A stretch of DNA of 64,000 nt, taken from positions 86,270,030 to 86,334,029 of the forward strand of contig OX328124.1 in NCBI GenBank assembly GCA_946811695.1, read 5' to 3'. The translations under genes were made by a program, and so were the position numbers. This stretch comes from Gonocerus acuteangulatus. Its lineage: Eukaryota > Arthropoda > Insecta > Hemiptera > Coreidae. The notes under the pieces are model-generated. The model made no database searches, had not been told where the DNA came from, and was given only the letters and a program-made list of their open reading frames with translations. Of this stretch, positions 36,790-48,002 are shown in pieces (positions within the stretch are counted from its first letter, which is position 1; each line of letters begins with the position of its first letter).

Positions 36790-38606
36790 TTTTAATAAAA
36801 AATACAAAACAAAAGAGTAATTAGCAAATAATAGGCTGGAAATCTCACTCGATAAATGTAATCATATTTCTTCAAACACGTGATACAAAATAATTTGTAT
36901 TCCCATTTCATACAACCTTGCACAGACTTTGAAAATCGCTAGCGAATAAAACAATTTCATTTAAAGTTAAAAAAAAAAATCTTCAACGTAAATGAAATAC
37001 TATTTTGAGCCTTTATAAATAAAGATTTTCTAATTATATATCATACCTATCACTTATACCTATTTACGAAACAAGACAAGCCAAGGTACGAGGCATCCAA
37101 CGTTCCTTTGACTGTGAAACACCTACTAACGGACTGAATATAGACAACCTACAGGCACCTCATGACCTTAGCGAGCTGTTATCAGGCAAGAGCCCATATA
37201 TTAATACCACACTGACATACTTGAAGACCACAAATACGTACAAGTTATAGCTATATTACAAGTAACGCACAATTACAATCAAAGCCATAATTTCTGATCA
37301 CAAAATAATTTTAGAGCAATTTGTCAAATTTCATGTTTATATTTTTCTGTAGCTTAGATCTTACTTATTATTTTATACAGTTTTATTATGATTCGAATTA
37401 TACCGTTATTTTATTACTTATTATTTGTTACTTATTTCGTTTTGTATATATTTATTTTGTATTATTAATTTTCTTTGAGCAAATTACCATTGTTGCGGAG
37501 CTCTTCAAGTAAACAAAATTTAAAAAAATAATTATGTATCAGACAAAAGCCCACAAAATGACACATAATTAATAACTATGATTTATTAATTACTGCTCAA
37601 CTACTTTCTCATCATTAAAACCTCAAACCTCAGCAGGACCTTAAACTATTTACAGCACCAGTAGGTAAGCAAAATTCCACTATTGCGTGTATCCTAAAAT
37701 ATTTTAGCTCAAATTATCGGCGAGGTTAAAGAGAGACCTTTCCTTCTGCTGTGGCACTCTGGTGATTCGTCCCTCGACATCAGATAAATATTAAATCTTT
37801 ACTACGGATTTTACGTTAATATCAAGTTCAAAGGTAACGTAAGCACAAATGAAGAATTCTTCCTCATCCAGGTAATGAATTCTACGAAATTGGTGAAATT
37901 CAATGGTGCCTCATGATATGTGCATCCACCAACAATATACAATGATCCTATTGAACGAGCCCGATACTGGATTGAGTGATATCCATGTGCTGATGCAAAT
38001 TTCGTGTCCCGCCCTGAGGCCAATATTGACCTCACGTCAATGTTCCTTAATCATTCAAGGACTGACACCGCCGAAAGTCCTATAGCTCCTGCAACCAGAC
38101 AAATTAGCTAAAATTGTACTTGGTATATGTAGAACAGAAATACTTCGAATCCCAGTATTTCTCTATCCGTTTATAAAAAGAGCTGACATGCACGTTAGAA
38201 ACATAATTAATGAACCAACCTACACACAAATTGAACTATTTTAAAACCATTACAATACAGAATCAATAAACAATACTAAAAAGGTCACAATTTCAATGGA
38301 TCTTTTACCGATTGGGAATCATCATTTCAACCCACGAACACGAAATGAAGAAAACTGACAAACCAACTTGACCGATTTGCAACACTCATCCTAAACCGTA
38401 AAACATGTTTTAACTGAACCTTATATATGGCCTAACTCAGACATTTCTTACGACATGAAAGAACCTTTTAAAGGTGGCAGCCATTAAGTTGAAAAAAAAA
38501 AACATTTTCATATCAATAACTTATAAAATACTTTACAAAATTAGAAATAAATATTATGTCAAACCAGCTTTCTGACTCTTACTTTTCTTTATTTTAACGA
38601 TTTATG
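36790..38606. other. Non-coding sequence with tail repeat
   Basis: A copy of the GCGGAGCTCTTCAAG tail repeat lies at 37475-37530. A 74-codon minus frame at 37811-38035 was considered but shows no domain I can defend. Confidence 0.4.
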
Positions 38607-38761
38607 GCGGGGCTCCCGTTGTCTAATGGCTAACGCCTTAATTTCTCATGCGGGAGATGATGGGTTCGATTCCCACCGGCTGCAGGAATCTCACGGCTCG
38701 TTAAAAAAAATCCTCGCGGTTCCTTGGATTTTTTCGCTAATTGCCAAGATGTCAATGCGCC

Positions 38762-38829
<68 letters not shown>
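38607..38829 (+). mobile_element. tRNA-derived SINE with 66-base poly-A tail
   Basis: Begins GCGGGGCTCCCGTTG. The A box is worn (TTGTCTAATGG) and the B box is perfect (GTTCGATTC, 38664-38672). The body includes AATCTCACGGCTCG and GTCAATGCGCCGT and runs into an uninterrupted A run at 38764-38829. The long pure tail suggests recent insertion, but I did not find a target duplication. Confidence 0.85.
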
Positions 38830-38831
<2 letters not shown>

Positions 38832-40604
38832 ATTGGGTATACCTAATTATATTAACATTACAATAGCAAAATTATGAAAGTATCAATTATTATCATTGCA
38901 TAAAACTTTCTTTTCCTACAGTTTACTTCATTCACACATTTACTTTTCCGAACCGTTTGTATGCGAAATAAAAAAACATAATGAAATAAATGAATATAAT
39001 AAACATTTCGTCACGCATGGCTAAATTAACTCAGCGTATTCTTCATTATAATAATTTAAGCCTGAAATTTAAGCGTTCGTCAGGTTTATTGGTGCTAATG
39101 ATGGCATGTGGAGCACCTATTAAAACAAAAAAATAGATACAAATATAAAATCAAAATAAATAAATATATATATTAATATTGAATAATTAATATTTTGAAT
39201 GTTAATGAAACATTGAATTCAATTGGAGATCGAAGAATGAACAAGTTTTTGTGGATTGAAAGTTTGAATAAGAACATTATTGGATGTTTCCAGGGGCCAT
39301 GGTTCTGGAGCAGTGAAAGGGTCTTAATAAAGTCCCCTGACACCATCTCCCTGTTCAAACGGAGGAAATTAGCTAATTTCGTTCCAATTCACGAAATGAA
39401 TCCTCTTTTAATAATTCCTAAAGGCTTCTGGAAACATTTCAATTCATTAAATTGCCTCTGTCTCCTCACATTTAAATCGATTTGCTTGGGCTTACATAAA
39501 AAGCAACGAAATTGACAATGAACAAGTTAATGGAATTCTTATAAATCATTTTGATGAATTTGATACATTTCTTTGCACAGCGGATTAAAACTTTTAACAT
39601 GATAAGTTACAATAGTTTTATTACTTTCATTCTTTTTGTCTTATGAATATTTTTCTCGCGCTTAAACGGTCAAAAACGTAACATAACGTATTTTGCTCTG
39701 CGGCCTTAACCAACTAATTCTTTCAAGCCATTATAACTAGAAGAAAAATCATATTTGTAATATCATGAACCACTTGTTCAAAAATTTGAAAGTAAAATTT
39801 AAAAATTACCTTAAAATCATTCTATCCCATTTACTATTCTATATTACGGACTTCTTCTTAAGTGGTATTTCCCATCTACTTATTATTTACATAAAATTAT
39901 TTTTATAAATGCATTAATTCTATTTTATAACTTTTATTAATCCTCTGGGGCACTAAATATATTTTTATTTCTACAATTCACCCACCAAGCTTAAAACGCG
40001 TAAGGATTACAACCTTTACACAATAAAAAAAGCTTAGACCCAGAGATCAGACCAAGACCCCTCAAAACTCAAAATTTAGGTTGTTTCACTATAATGTTTT
40101 TATTCAAGCTGCTAACCAAAATAAAAGACTATTTCCAGTGTACTGCCTTTCTGCGCTTAAAAATAGAAATTTGTTGAGGCCTCAACGAACTCAATTGGTC
40201 CATTTTGAGCTAAGGTACAGCCCTTTAAATGTATGTCTGTTTCAAACTTTTGCGTTTTTGTTAATATTTGAGTATTTATAATGTTTTCTGATGAGAACAA
40301 TCTCTGAGTCCTTATACAAAAATAGACCCAAGGCCATCTGAAATTATGCAATCCTTAACATCCCAAAGCACAACCCTATATATACATGTAAAACTCCAAA
40401 TATTAGATCTCCTAACAAATATAGCACAACAAATATTTAACTCAAATCAACAAATATCATTAAGACAAAATATTAAAATTAATGTCCTCCGAAATAATAT
40501 CCTTCATAAATAAATTATAATTCAAAAACAACAGACAAGCCTGGGTGGAAGAAGGCACTTCGGGGCCTGCCTTCCTGCCTGTGTTTAAGCAGGATCGTCG
40601 GCGG
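38830..40604. other. Non-coding sequence left of the BEL element
   Basis: No gene supported. The last ~60 bases (40540-40604) are GC-rich and do not match the outer part of the 3' LTR. Confidence 0.4.
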
Positions 40605-40656
40605 CCATCCCTCAAACCACGTGCCGAGGATTAATTTTCAATCCCCAGCGCGTACA
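40605..40656 (+). repeat. 5' LTR remnant of BEL/Pao element (52 bp)
   Basis: Identical over 52 bp to the last 52 bp of the 3' LTR (45357-45408), ending CGCGTACA. Upstream of 40605 the match stops abruptly, so about 257 bp of LTR, including any promoter, is missing or replaced. Confidence 0.88.
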
Positions 40657-40660
40657 TTTT

Positions 40661-40675
40661 TGGTCCTCCGGGCCG
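40661..40675 (+). promoter_or_regulatory. Primer binding site of BEL/Pao element
   Basis: TGGTCCTCCGGGCCG lies 4 bases after the LTR end. It starts with TGG, as needed to pair with a tRNA 3' CCA, and resembles the TGGTCCTC-type sites common in BEL/Pao elements. The priming tRNA was not determined. Confidence 0.7.
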
Positions 40676-40785
40676 CGGATTGCGTAAGTAATCCGTGGAG
40701 ATTTAACCACGACTAATCCGAATCGCGGAATACATATTAGTTCCCCATTTTATAGAATTAAAATTTTTATTCGTCCAACTTCAAG

Positions 40786-43700
40786 ATGTTGAAGCGAGAC
40801 CCCATTAAACAACTAGCTATTTTAAGGGAAAAGCGCGGGGAAATGTTCGCAATGGCATCCAATTACTTAAAAAGGGCTGCAAATTTAGAAAGGGAAAATT
40901 TTCGCGATTTCGCCCCTACGTATATCAAATTGGATCAAATGGAAAATAATTTCTCTAGAATACAGGATACGATTATGGAAATTAACGCGGAAGTTTCTAT
41001 AGAAACTGAGAAATTGGAAGTTCAGAATGTTCGCGTAGCCTTCGATGACGTCATACATTCCATACGCAGTACATATCTTAGGCTGGACAGGCTGTATCCC
41101 GAAGCTCCGACAGGCGCGTGCTTGCAGGAGAAGCCTATTCTTCAAACCAAATCCTTTCTCCCTAGGATAGAAATTCCACGTTTTTCGGGGAAAATCGAAG
41201 ATTGGACTACCTTCATATCACTCTTTAACAGTATAGTCGATACCGACGAATGCCTGACGCAAGTTCAAAAATTTCAGTATTTGAGGTCGGTACTCGAAGG
41301 AGAGCCTCTATCTCTTATATCAAATTTCCAACTTACAACCGAAAATTACGCTTTAGCATTGCAGGTGCTTAAAGATCGATACCAGTCAAACAGACGTCTG
41401 GCCGCATATTATATAAATCAAATTTTGTTCTTTTCTCCCATTACGACATCTAACCATAATTATCTGCAGAAATTCATTAGCGTACATTCCAATTCTGTAA
41501 ATGCACTGAAAGTGCTTGATATAGCAAATTTAGAAGATGTTCTTCTTTTTCATTTGGCCTATAGGAACTTAGATCGTTCCACTCAGATTGCATTCGAAAA
41601 TCATTTCAAATCAGTAAATGTTCCAACTTTTAAAAATTTACTTGATTTTGTAATAGAACGTGCTAGATCATCTGAGATAATGCAAGATCTCGGAATAAAA
41701 GGTAGAATTACTCAGAGTAAACAAGTTAATACTTTCCTAACTAATTCGAATAAAATAGAACGAGAAGATCCCGGCTGTCCCATTTGTAAACATTCTCATA
41801 AGATAACATCGTGTCCTCAGTTAATTAATTGTCAACTCAATAAAAAATATGAAATTTTAAAACGCTTAAAACGATGTTTTAACTGTCTTGGTGCACATAT
41901 GAAAAATCAATGCAAATCGAAAAATGTTTGTAGATCGTGTAGTAGATCCCATCACACCTTATTACACCCTTCTAATTCTTATCCAACTTGTAATAATAAT
42001 CCAAATTATAATTTAAATTCTTGTGATTCTAATTCCAACGATGCGATAACTCCCACTTTTATCACTAATGAAGAGCCTAGAAATAATTCCGTTACTTTAT
42101 CTTGTCATTCTGCTAATTCCATAAAGGTACTTCTTGGAACTGTGAAAATGTTTATAAGAGATTCAAGTGGCCGTCAACAACCGATTCGAGGAATATTAGA
42201 TTCTGGATCTCAAATTTCAGCTATATCTCTCGGAGCTGTCAAGCGTCTAGGATTCAAAAAATTCAAAAATTCTATCTCGCTTTCTGGGATATCCAATGTT
42301 GCTACACCCACATATGGAGCTGTAGATTGTATCTTGTCTCCCCGTGACAACTCTAAAAGAGAATTTAAAATACAATCTGTTATCTTATCAACCATTTCTA
42401 ACGACCTAACGCAACAAAGTCTACCGGGAGAGGTAATAAACAAATTTAAAAATTTAAAATTAGCCGATGATAAATTTTTTGAAAGTTCTCCAGTAGAATT
42501 CATAATTGGAAATGATTTATATCCACTCATTCTAGAAAACGAACCTATTACAATAATTAAGGGTAACCCTTCCGCAATAAACACTGTTTTTGGCTGGGTT
42601 ATCGGTGGTAATGTTATTAATCCAGAAAATAAAAACCCAAATAAAGATTCTGCTATATGTTCCTTGATGGCTATAACTCCTTCTTTGGATTCTTTAGTTT
42701 CCAAATTCTGGGAAACTGAAGAAGTGAGTGCATGCAATCCTGTAAACCCTGAAGATGAATTCGTTGAAAATCATTTTGTGACCACTCATTCCAGAGACAC
42801 TTCTGGTCGCTATGTAGTGTCATTGCCTTTCAAACCTAATGCTCCAATTTTGAGCAATAACCGCAACCAAGCTCTAAAATATTTTTTAAATTTAGAAAGG
42901 CGCCTTTCTCGAACTCCTGAGATTATGTTTGACTATAATAAATTTCTAAACGAATATTTAGAATTGGGTCACATGGAAATAGCCAATTCCTCTTCTAGTT
43001 ACATATTACCTCATCATTGTGTGCTTAACGAATTTAGTTCTTCTACAAAAATAGCGAGTTTCCCACCAGCAAATTGGTCGCACGTTTCGACTGACCAGAA
43101 CCCCGCCGATATAGCCACTCGAGACTGCTCTCCGGAGAATTTTTCAGAAAACTCTTTGTGGTGGAGAGGTCCCTCTTTTTTGAGAAAAAATCCGAGCAAA
43201 TGGCCGTCCAAGCGGGTCGTCAGTCCTGAGGAAGAAATACCAGAGCTGAAACCGCTTAAAGTATTATCATCCGCCTCTGTTCCATCACCTTACCTAATCG
43301 AGTTCATAAATAAGTTTTCTTCTTGGCTTCGTTTGAAATATGTTCTAGCATATGTTTTGAGGTTTGTTCACAACATTAGATCAAGTAACACGCGTCATAA
43401 GGGCACTCTTTCTGTCCAAGAGTTAACGTTAGCAGAAGACCTGATAATATCGTTGGTGCAGAAAGACAGTTTCCCATTTTTATTTGTTTCTAATTCAATT
43501 GTTCCTTCCAATATAGCATCCCTGTCCCCATATCTCGATAAAAGGGGACTTATAAGAGTTGGTGGCCGCTTGAGGTACTCAAACTTAAGTGAGTCCGCTA
43601 AGCATCCTATTCTTTTGCCTAAAAAATCAAGAATATCTGAACTCCTCTGCGACTATTATCATTTAGTTTCCTTGCACTCAGGACCTAGGACTACTCAAAG

Positions 43701-44748
43701 TTTGATCCAGCGATATTATTGGATAAATTCTCTTCGCGATCTAGTGCGCAAGCGCATCCACAAGTGCCTTACATGTTACAAGTTAAGAGCCTCAATTACG
43801 CAGCCAGTTATGTCTAATCTGCCTTATCCAAGAGTCAATGTCTCAAAGCCATTCACAAGCACCGGGGTGGATTTCGCTTGCCCATTTCTCATTAAGGAAA
43901 GCAGCAGGAAAAATGCTGCTGCTAAAAAATGCTACTTATGTCTTTTCGTTTGCTTCAGTACTAAGGCTGTCCATCTGGAAGTTGTTTCCTCTCTGTCAAC
44001 CCAAGCATTTATCGCTACTCTAGACAGATTTGTTGCGAGACGAGGTCTCCCCCACGACATTTATTCAGACTGTGGACGTAATTTTGTTGGTTTTTCTCGA
44101 CACCTGAAAGAAGTTTATGATCAGATGAAGGCTTCCTCTCCTGAAATTAGCGCATTTCTCGCATCCCGCAGCATAAGATGGCATTTTAAGCCTCCTTATG
44201 CACCTCATTTTGGTGGCCTTCATGAAGCTGGCATAAAATCTGCCAAACTGCTTTTGGTACGAATGCTTGGCCGGAATCCTGCTCTAAGTTACGAGGAACT
44301 CACTTCTCTAGTTGCGCGCATTGAAGCCGTCTTAAATAGTCGTCCACTCTATCTCTCTTGCCCTCATCCTCTTGATGATCCTGATCTTCTAACCCCTGGT
44401 CATTTCTTGGTGGGCGGCCCTCTGCTAGCCGTTCCAGAACCTCTAGAAGAAAGTACCTCATATGCATCACGTTGGACAAGGGTCAAGTCGTTATATGCGT
44501 CCTACTGGAGACGCTGGACTTCTGAGTATTTAAACACACTCATGCAAAAACAGAAGTGGACAAAGTGCTCCGAAAACCTTGCCGTAGGCGACGTCGTTTT
44601 CCTCAAGGAAAATTCTTTACCACCCCTCGCATGGCCTATTGGCCGGGTTGAAGCCGTACATCCAGGATGTGACGGCGTGGTGCGTGTGGTGTCAATCCGC
44701 ACAACCCATGGCACTTATGTCAGGCCAGTAACAAAGCTGCCACATTAA
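40786..44748 (+). CDS. BEL/Pao Gag-protease-integrase polyprotein, RT deleted in frame
   Basis: The frame is open for 1320 codons without a stop. Domains: N-terminal coiled region; gag core of DUF1759 type from about residue 126 (PRIEIPRFSGKIEDW) to about 270; zinc knuckles CFNCLGAHMKNQC (364-376) and CRSCSRSHHTLLH; DUF1758-type aspartic protease with DSG at 472-474; the start of the reverse transcriptase block (YILPHHCVLNEFSS); then, at about residue 755, a direct jump to the end of RNase H (FPPANWSHVSTDQNPADIAT). Next come an integrase zinc finger (about 955-1000), an integrase core with D1029, D1095 and E1147, and DUF5641 (about 1235-1318, GDVVFLKENSLPP). Roughly 400-450 residues normally present are gone, including the RT catalytic YVDD-type motif. 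All surviving catalytic motifs look intact. The ATG at 40786 is the first after the primer site that opens the frame. Confidence 0.93.
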   Translation: MLKRDPIKQLAILREKRGEMFAMASNYLKRAANLERENFRDFAPTYIKLDQMENNFSRIQDTIMEINAEVSIETEKLEVQNVRVAFDDVIHSIRSTYLRLDRLYPEAPTGACLQEKPILQTKSFLPRIEIPRFSGKIEDWTTFISLFNSIVDTDECLTQVQKFQYLRSVLEGEPLSLISNFQLTTENYALALQVLKDRYQSNRRLAAYYINQILFFSPITTSNHNYLQKFISVHSNSVNALKVLDIANLEDVLLFHLAYRNLDRSTQIAFENHFKSVNVPTFKNLLDFVIERARSSEIMQDLGIKGRITQSKQVNTFLTNSNKIEREDPGCPICKHSHKITSCPQLINCQLNKKYEILKRLKRCFNCLGAHMKNQCKSKNVCRSCSRSHHTLLHPSNSYPTCNNNPNYNLNSCDSNSNDAITPTFITNEEPRNNSVTLSCHSANSIKVLLGTVKMFIRDSSGRQQPIRGILDSGSQISAISLGAVKRLGFKKFKNSISLSGISNVATPTYGAVDCILSPRDNSKREFKIQSVILSTISNDLTQQSLPGEVINKFKNLKLADDKFFESSPVEFIIGNDLYPLILENEPITIIKGNPSAINTVFGWVIGGNVINPENKNPNKDSAICSLMAITPSLDSLVSKFWETEEVSACNPVNPEDEFVENHFVTTHSRDTSGRYVVSLPFKPNAPILSNNRNQALKYFLNLERRLSRTPEIMFDYNKFLNEYLELGHMEIANSSSSYILPHHCVLNEFSSSTKIASFPPANWSHVSTDQNPADIATRDCSPENFSENSLWWRGPSFLRKNPSKWPSKRVVSPEEEIPELKPLKVLSSASVPSPYLIEFINKFSSWLRLKYVLAYVLRFVHNIRSSNTRHKGTLSVQELTLAEDLIISLVQKDSFPFLFVSNSIVPSNIASLSPYLDKRGLIRVGGRLRYSNLSESAKHPILLPKKSRISELLCDYYHLVSLHSGPRTTQSLIQRYYWINSLRDLVRKRIHKCLTCYKLRASITQPVMSNLPYPRVNVSKPFTSTGVDFACPFLIKESSRKNAAAKKCYLCLFVCFSTKAVHLEVVSSLSTQAFIATLDRFVARRGLPHDIYSDCGRNFVGFSRHLKEVYDQMKASSPEISAFLASRSIRWHFKPPYAPHFGGLHEAGIKSAKLLLVRMLGRNPALSYEELTSLVARIEAVLNSRPLYLSCPHPLDDPDLLTPGHFLVGGPLLAVPEPLEESTSYASRWTRVKSLYASYWRRWTSEYLNTLMQKQKWTKCSENLAVGDVVFLKENSLPPLAWPIGRVEAVHPGCDGVVRVVSIRTTHGTYVRPVTKLPH

Positions 44749-45099
44749 TTTTTTCTCTCTCTCTCTCGCAAGAAGCATTCATTTATTTTTCTATTATTTC
44801 ACAAGTGTTTTGTTCTCTTTCTTTCTTATCGCCAAGCGAGGCTTTATTATAATTTGCCAAAGGATTCATCCCTCCTTAGTCCTCATCCTCTCCGTGGGCT
44901 TCCCGCGAAGAAGTCTTCCATGACAGCCCCCTTGGAAGTGAAGAAGTTGCGTTTCCTTTACACCTACTTCTCTCTCTCATACCTTTTCGTGATGAACCTT
45001 TGGAAGATAACCACATATTTATTATTATAATTTATTTTCTTCTTTCTCAAGATTTCTTATTTCTCTTTTTAAGAAACTATCGTTTCTTGGTGGGCGGTA

Positions 45100-45408
45100 T
45101 GTTGGGGCGCGGGCTTTAAGACTTAGGGTACAAAGTACGTCGTACCCCCACCTCCCTAATATACCAGCGCAGTTCGTTTCCAGATCTAGAGTAGATCACA
45201 TCTCATTCTTTTAGCTCGGGACTGCCCCCTCAATTCCCATTACGTTCCGGCCCCTCTTCTCTCTTTACTTTCCAGGAGCTGCTAACAGGGCCCTGTTTCT
45301 TCAGCAGCTGGCAACGTAATGGTAAGTTTAAATGTTTTTTTTCTCACACTCTGAACCCATCCCTCAAACCACGTGCCGAGGATTAATTTTCAATCCCCAG
45401 CGCGTACA
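45100..45408 (+). repeat. 3' LTR of BEL/Pao element (309 bp)
   Basis: Begins TGTTGGGGCGCGGG directly after GGTGGGCGGTA, the kind of junction usual before BEL/Pao 3' LTRs, and ends CGCGTACA. The TG...CA ends fit LTR structure. The 5' boundary is set by the TGTT motif because the 5' LTR lacks this part. Confidence 0.75.
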
Positions 45409-46322
45409 GGGGGTTAGGCTTAAACAAAAAAGTGCTGTTTTTTTACCAGCGAACCCCAGCGAAATCAGCGACCCCAAAAACATATAGTAAACTGCCTGTG
45501 CTATTAATATATTTTTTATTTTTATCTTATTTTATTCATTCTTTCTATTCATTAATTTTTTCAAGAGAAACTGCTGATTTTCTTATTTTCTGCAATATTT
45601 ATGTTCCTTATAGAATTATTTATAAAACTTGCTTGCAGCATTTGCTCAACAACTGTAACTTTATATTCGTATTACTCTATTTCACGAGAAAATGTTAAAC
45701 ACGCAGTTTGCTTTATTGTCATTACGTTAAATATCTTGTTTCAAGGTATGTTATTTGCCATACATAGAATTCATTTTTTTTTTTTTTTTTGTAACATCGC
45801 AGTTTTTCTCCAAACCATAATATTTTCTTTTTTTTTTGTAGAATTCGTTTCGATGCTCGTATTTTTATTTTTAAAATTAAAAGTTGTTATCTTTGAAGCG
45901 AATTTGAAATAAAAGGGTGAAAACAACGTTGAATTAAAGGTGCCATTGTGATTTTTTTACAGTAAAAACATGAGCTTTCCCCTTTAATGAGCAGCCAGAG
46001 GTAGAAGCCCCTTTTCTCTATATCTCTCTCTCTAGAATATTTTCACGTGGCCAATTAGTTCCACTGATGAAACAAACATCCCTCTCGTTTCAAAACAACG
46101 ATAAAATATAAATTCAAAAATGATTTTCTGAAATCTTATCGGTGTTAACTGAGACTGTTAACCCATGACCGGAGAAAATTCTTTCGTATTCAGACTTTTT
46201 AAGCTTAATTAACTCCTTAAGAAACACATTCTCTAAATGTTCCTGATCTAAATCCGATCCAAATTTTAAAAAAAAACATAGAACATTATTATGGTAACCA
46301 GGACAATAGTATATTGAACCAA
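45409..46322. other. Non-coding sequence
   Basis: T-rich. The 88-103 codon frames here are Phe/Ile-rich readings of poly-T sequence with no domain. Confidence 0.4.
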
Positions 46323-46382
46323 CTGTTGTAATCACAACATGTATCTGTAATTACGACTATAATCAAAACATTTTTCTGTTAA
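46323..46382. repeat. Fragment of GATTAC-type satellite
   Basis: TGTAATCACAACATGTATCTGTAATTACGACTATAATC-like units match the right half of the satellite at 4240-4440. It replaces the outer left end of the foldback element that follows. Confidence 0.65.
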
Positions 46383-47061
46383 CCGATCTCAATGCATTTT
46401 TTTATTAAAATAAAGCTAATAAAATTTAGAACAACTTTGTCTAGCCAGAGAGTTTTGTTTTTTGTTTCTCTTGTTTATTTATAAAATAATATTTTATTTT
46501 TCATCTAACTTAATATCAGCACTAATACCGTTGAAATTAAACATTCAAATCCTGATGAGGCATGGAAAAAATTTGACTGACGTCTTCAAAATGTAAATTT
46601 ATCTTAATTCAACAATGCGATTAAATGAAATTACATGACTTTTGAATGATTTAAAAATATATTTTAATTTTTTCCATGCCTAATAAGAATTTTAATATGC
46701 AATCAGGGAATAGTTGGGATTCGGTTTTCCTAGCCGAATCCCAACTAATCCCTGATTGCTTATCACCTCGACGGCTAACTATATAATCTTCATGAAGAAT
46801 TTTAATGTTTAATTTCAACAATATTAGTGCTGATATTAAGTTAGATGAAAAATAAAATATTATTTTATGTTCAATAGTATAAGATCGTGAATTATTTACA
46901 CGTAACTTAATAAACAAGAGAAACAAAAAACAAAAATCTGGCTAGACAAAGTTGTTCTAAATTTTATTAGCTTTCTTTTAATAGAAAATGCTTTGAGATC
47001 GGTCAATATTTAGAGGGTGTAGCCTTTTTTGAAACACGAAATGTCGTTTGGCCCCACTGTG
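46383..47061. mobile_element. Foldback DNA element, copy 2, left end truncated
   Basis: Homologous to 20618-21287. The right end CGAAATGTCGTTTGGCCCCA, CTGTG finishes at 47061 and is followed by TGCCG, the same 5 bases as after copy 1. The outer ~60 bp of the left arm is lost at a junction with satellite sequence. Internal arms (CAAATCCTGATGAGGCATGG and its partner) are diverged, and the right arm carries the 98-bp insertion at 46697-46794. Confidence 0.85.
46697..46794. mobile_element. 98-bp hairpin-bearing insertion with 12-bp duplication
   Basis: AAGAATTTTAAT precedes (46685-46696) and follows (46795-46806) an insert absent from copy 1 of the foldback element. The insert contains a 26-bp stem with one mismatch (46699-46724 with 46734-46759, starting GCAATCAGGGA) and a 9-nt loop, then 35 unpaired bases. 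No poly-A or known end is present. Confidence 0.7.
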
Positions 47062-47539
47062 TGCCGGTGGTGTATTTTGGCGAGAATATACTACCCCCGT
47101 AGTGGTTGCCATAGCAAACACAAAGCCTATGATGCTCTTTATAAAGGGCTTAGGGATCCCTTGAAGGGCTTAACAGGACAAGGCTCACAAAAGATCCGTA
47201 ACGGTCTCAGAGACAATAGAATTTAAATCTCTCCTCAGTCAAATAATAAGTCTAATAACCCCTTAATGGTTTCTTGTTTGCAGAATAATCAGCATTGTGG
47301 TACACAAGCGGAGACATGTTCGTTCGCATCCAGAAGGAATTCGTGGGAGTCTTTTTTTTTTTTTAGTGGCTCCTTTAAGAAAATTTACAATTAATCATTG
47401 CGGGGGAAGAAATTAGCATGCTATAAGGAAAATGAGTAAATGAAGAAATCCAATTAAAATATATAAAATTGAAAAAAAAATTACTAGTTAATTCTCATTA
47501 ATAATTGTTAAGGTTATAAATAGTTACTAATAACTTCTC

Positions 47540-47700
47540 CTCGTGATGCTGTGGCTGACGCCTTGGATTCTCATATGGCTGATGTGTGTTCAAGTTCTGC
47601 CCACAGAAGGTTTTTCTTTTCAGAGCCTGTTGAAGGAATTGTCTGCTGCACCATGGATGTTTAGGAAGGGTAGCAACCTATAAATCATTAATTTAAAAAA
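47540..47700 (+). mobile_element. tRNA-derived SINE, worn
   Basis: CTCGTGATGCTGTGGCTGACG then CCTTGGATTCTCATATGGC and a B box-like GTTCAAGTT; body CAGAGCCTGTTGAAGG and GCTGCACCATGGATGTTTAG; A-rich end at about 47698. It is aligned by eye with the SINEs at 36585 and 38607 (GCCTTGGATT, GCTGCACCAAGGATG). The flanks 47062-47539 and 47701-48002 show no gene. Confidence 0.65.
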
Positions 47701-48002
47701 ACGTTTATACTTTATATTATTTTTCACATTTTTTAGTATGAATATTTAATTATTCGTAAATTTATTCGTTATTATTATTTATTTTTTTATCTATTTATAT
47801 TTATTTTTATTGTTATTTGTTTTGTTTTGTTTTTTAATCTTTTTCCTTTCTCCAGTTCTTCTTAAGTAAAATTATATGAGTTTCTAATGTTATATTTGTA
47901 CTTTGAATAATTAATTATTAAAGTTTGTATTCACTCTAGCTGATGGACACTGTCCAAGCTATAAGTAAGTTGTTGTATTTAAAATTAGTTTGTTAAACAT
48001 AT

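Larger units (their letters stand above)
40605..45408 (+). mobile_element. BEL/Pao LTR retrotransposon lacking reverse transcriptase
   Basis: Layout: 52-bp 5' LTR remnant, primer site, untranslated leader, a single 1320-codon gag-protease-integrase frame, ~350 bp of untranslated sequence with a (CT)n stretch, and a full 3' LTR. The length of 4.8 kb compares with roughly 6-7 kb for complete members. No clear target duplication flanks it: the right flank starts GGGGGTTAGG and the left flank cannot be defined because the LTR is truncated. Confidence 0.9.

Noticed and set aside
37811..38035. 74-codon minus frame containing GSLYIVGGCTYHEAP
   Set aside because: It looks vaguely like a Kelch or protease motif, but no neighbouring repeats, catalytic residues or splice signals support a gene.
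42210..42737. 175-codon minus-strand frame
   Set aside because: Shadow of the protease part of the BEL/Pao polyprotein; the plus frame carries all recognised motifs.
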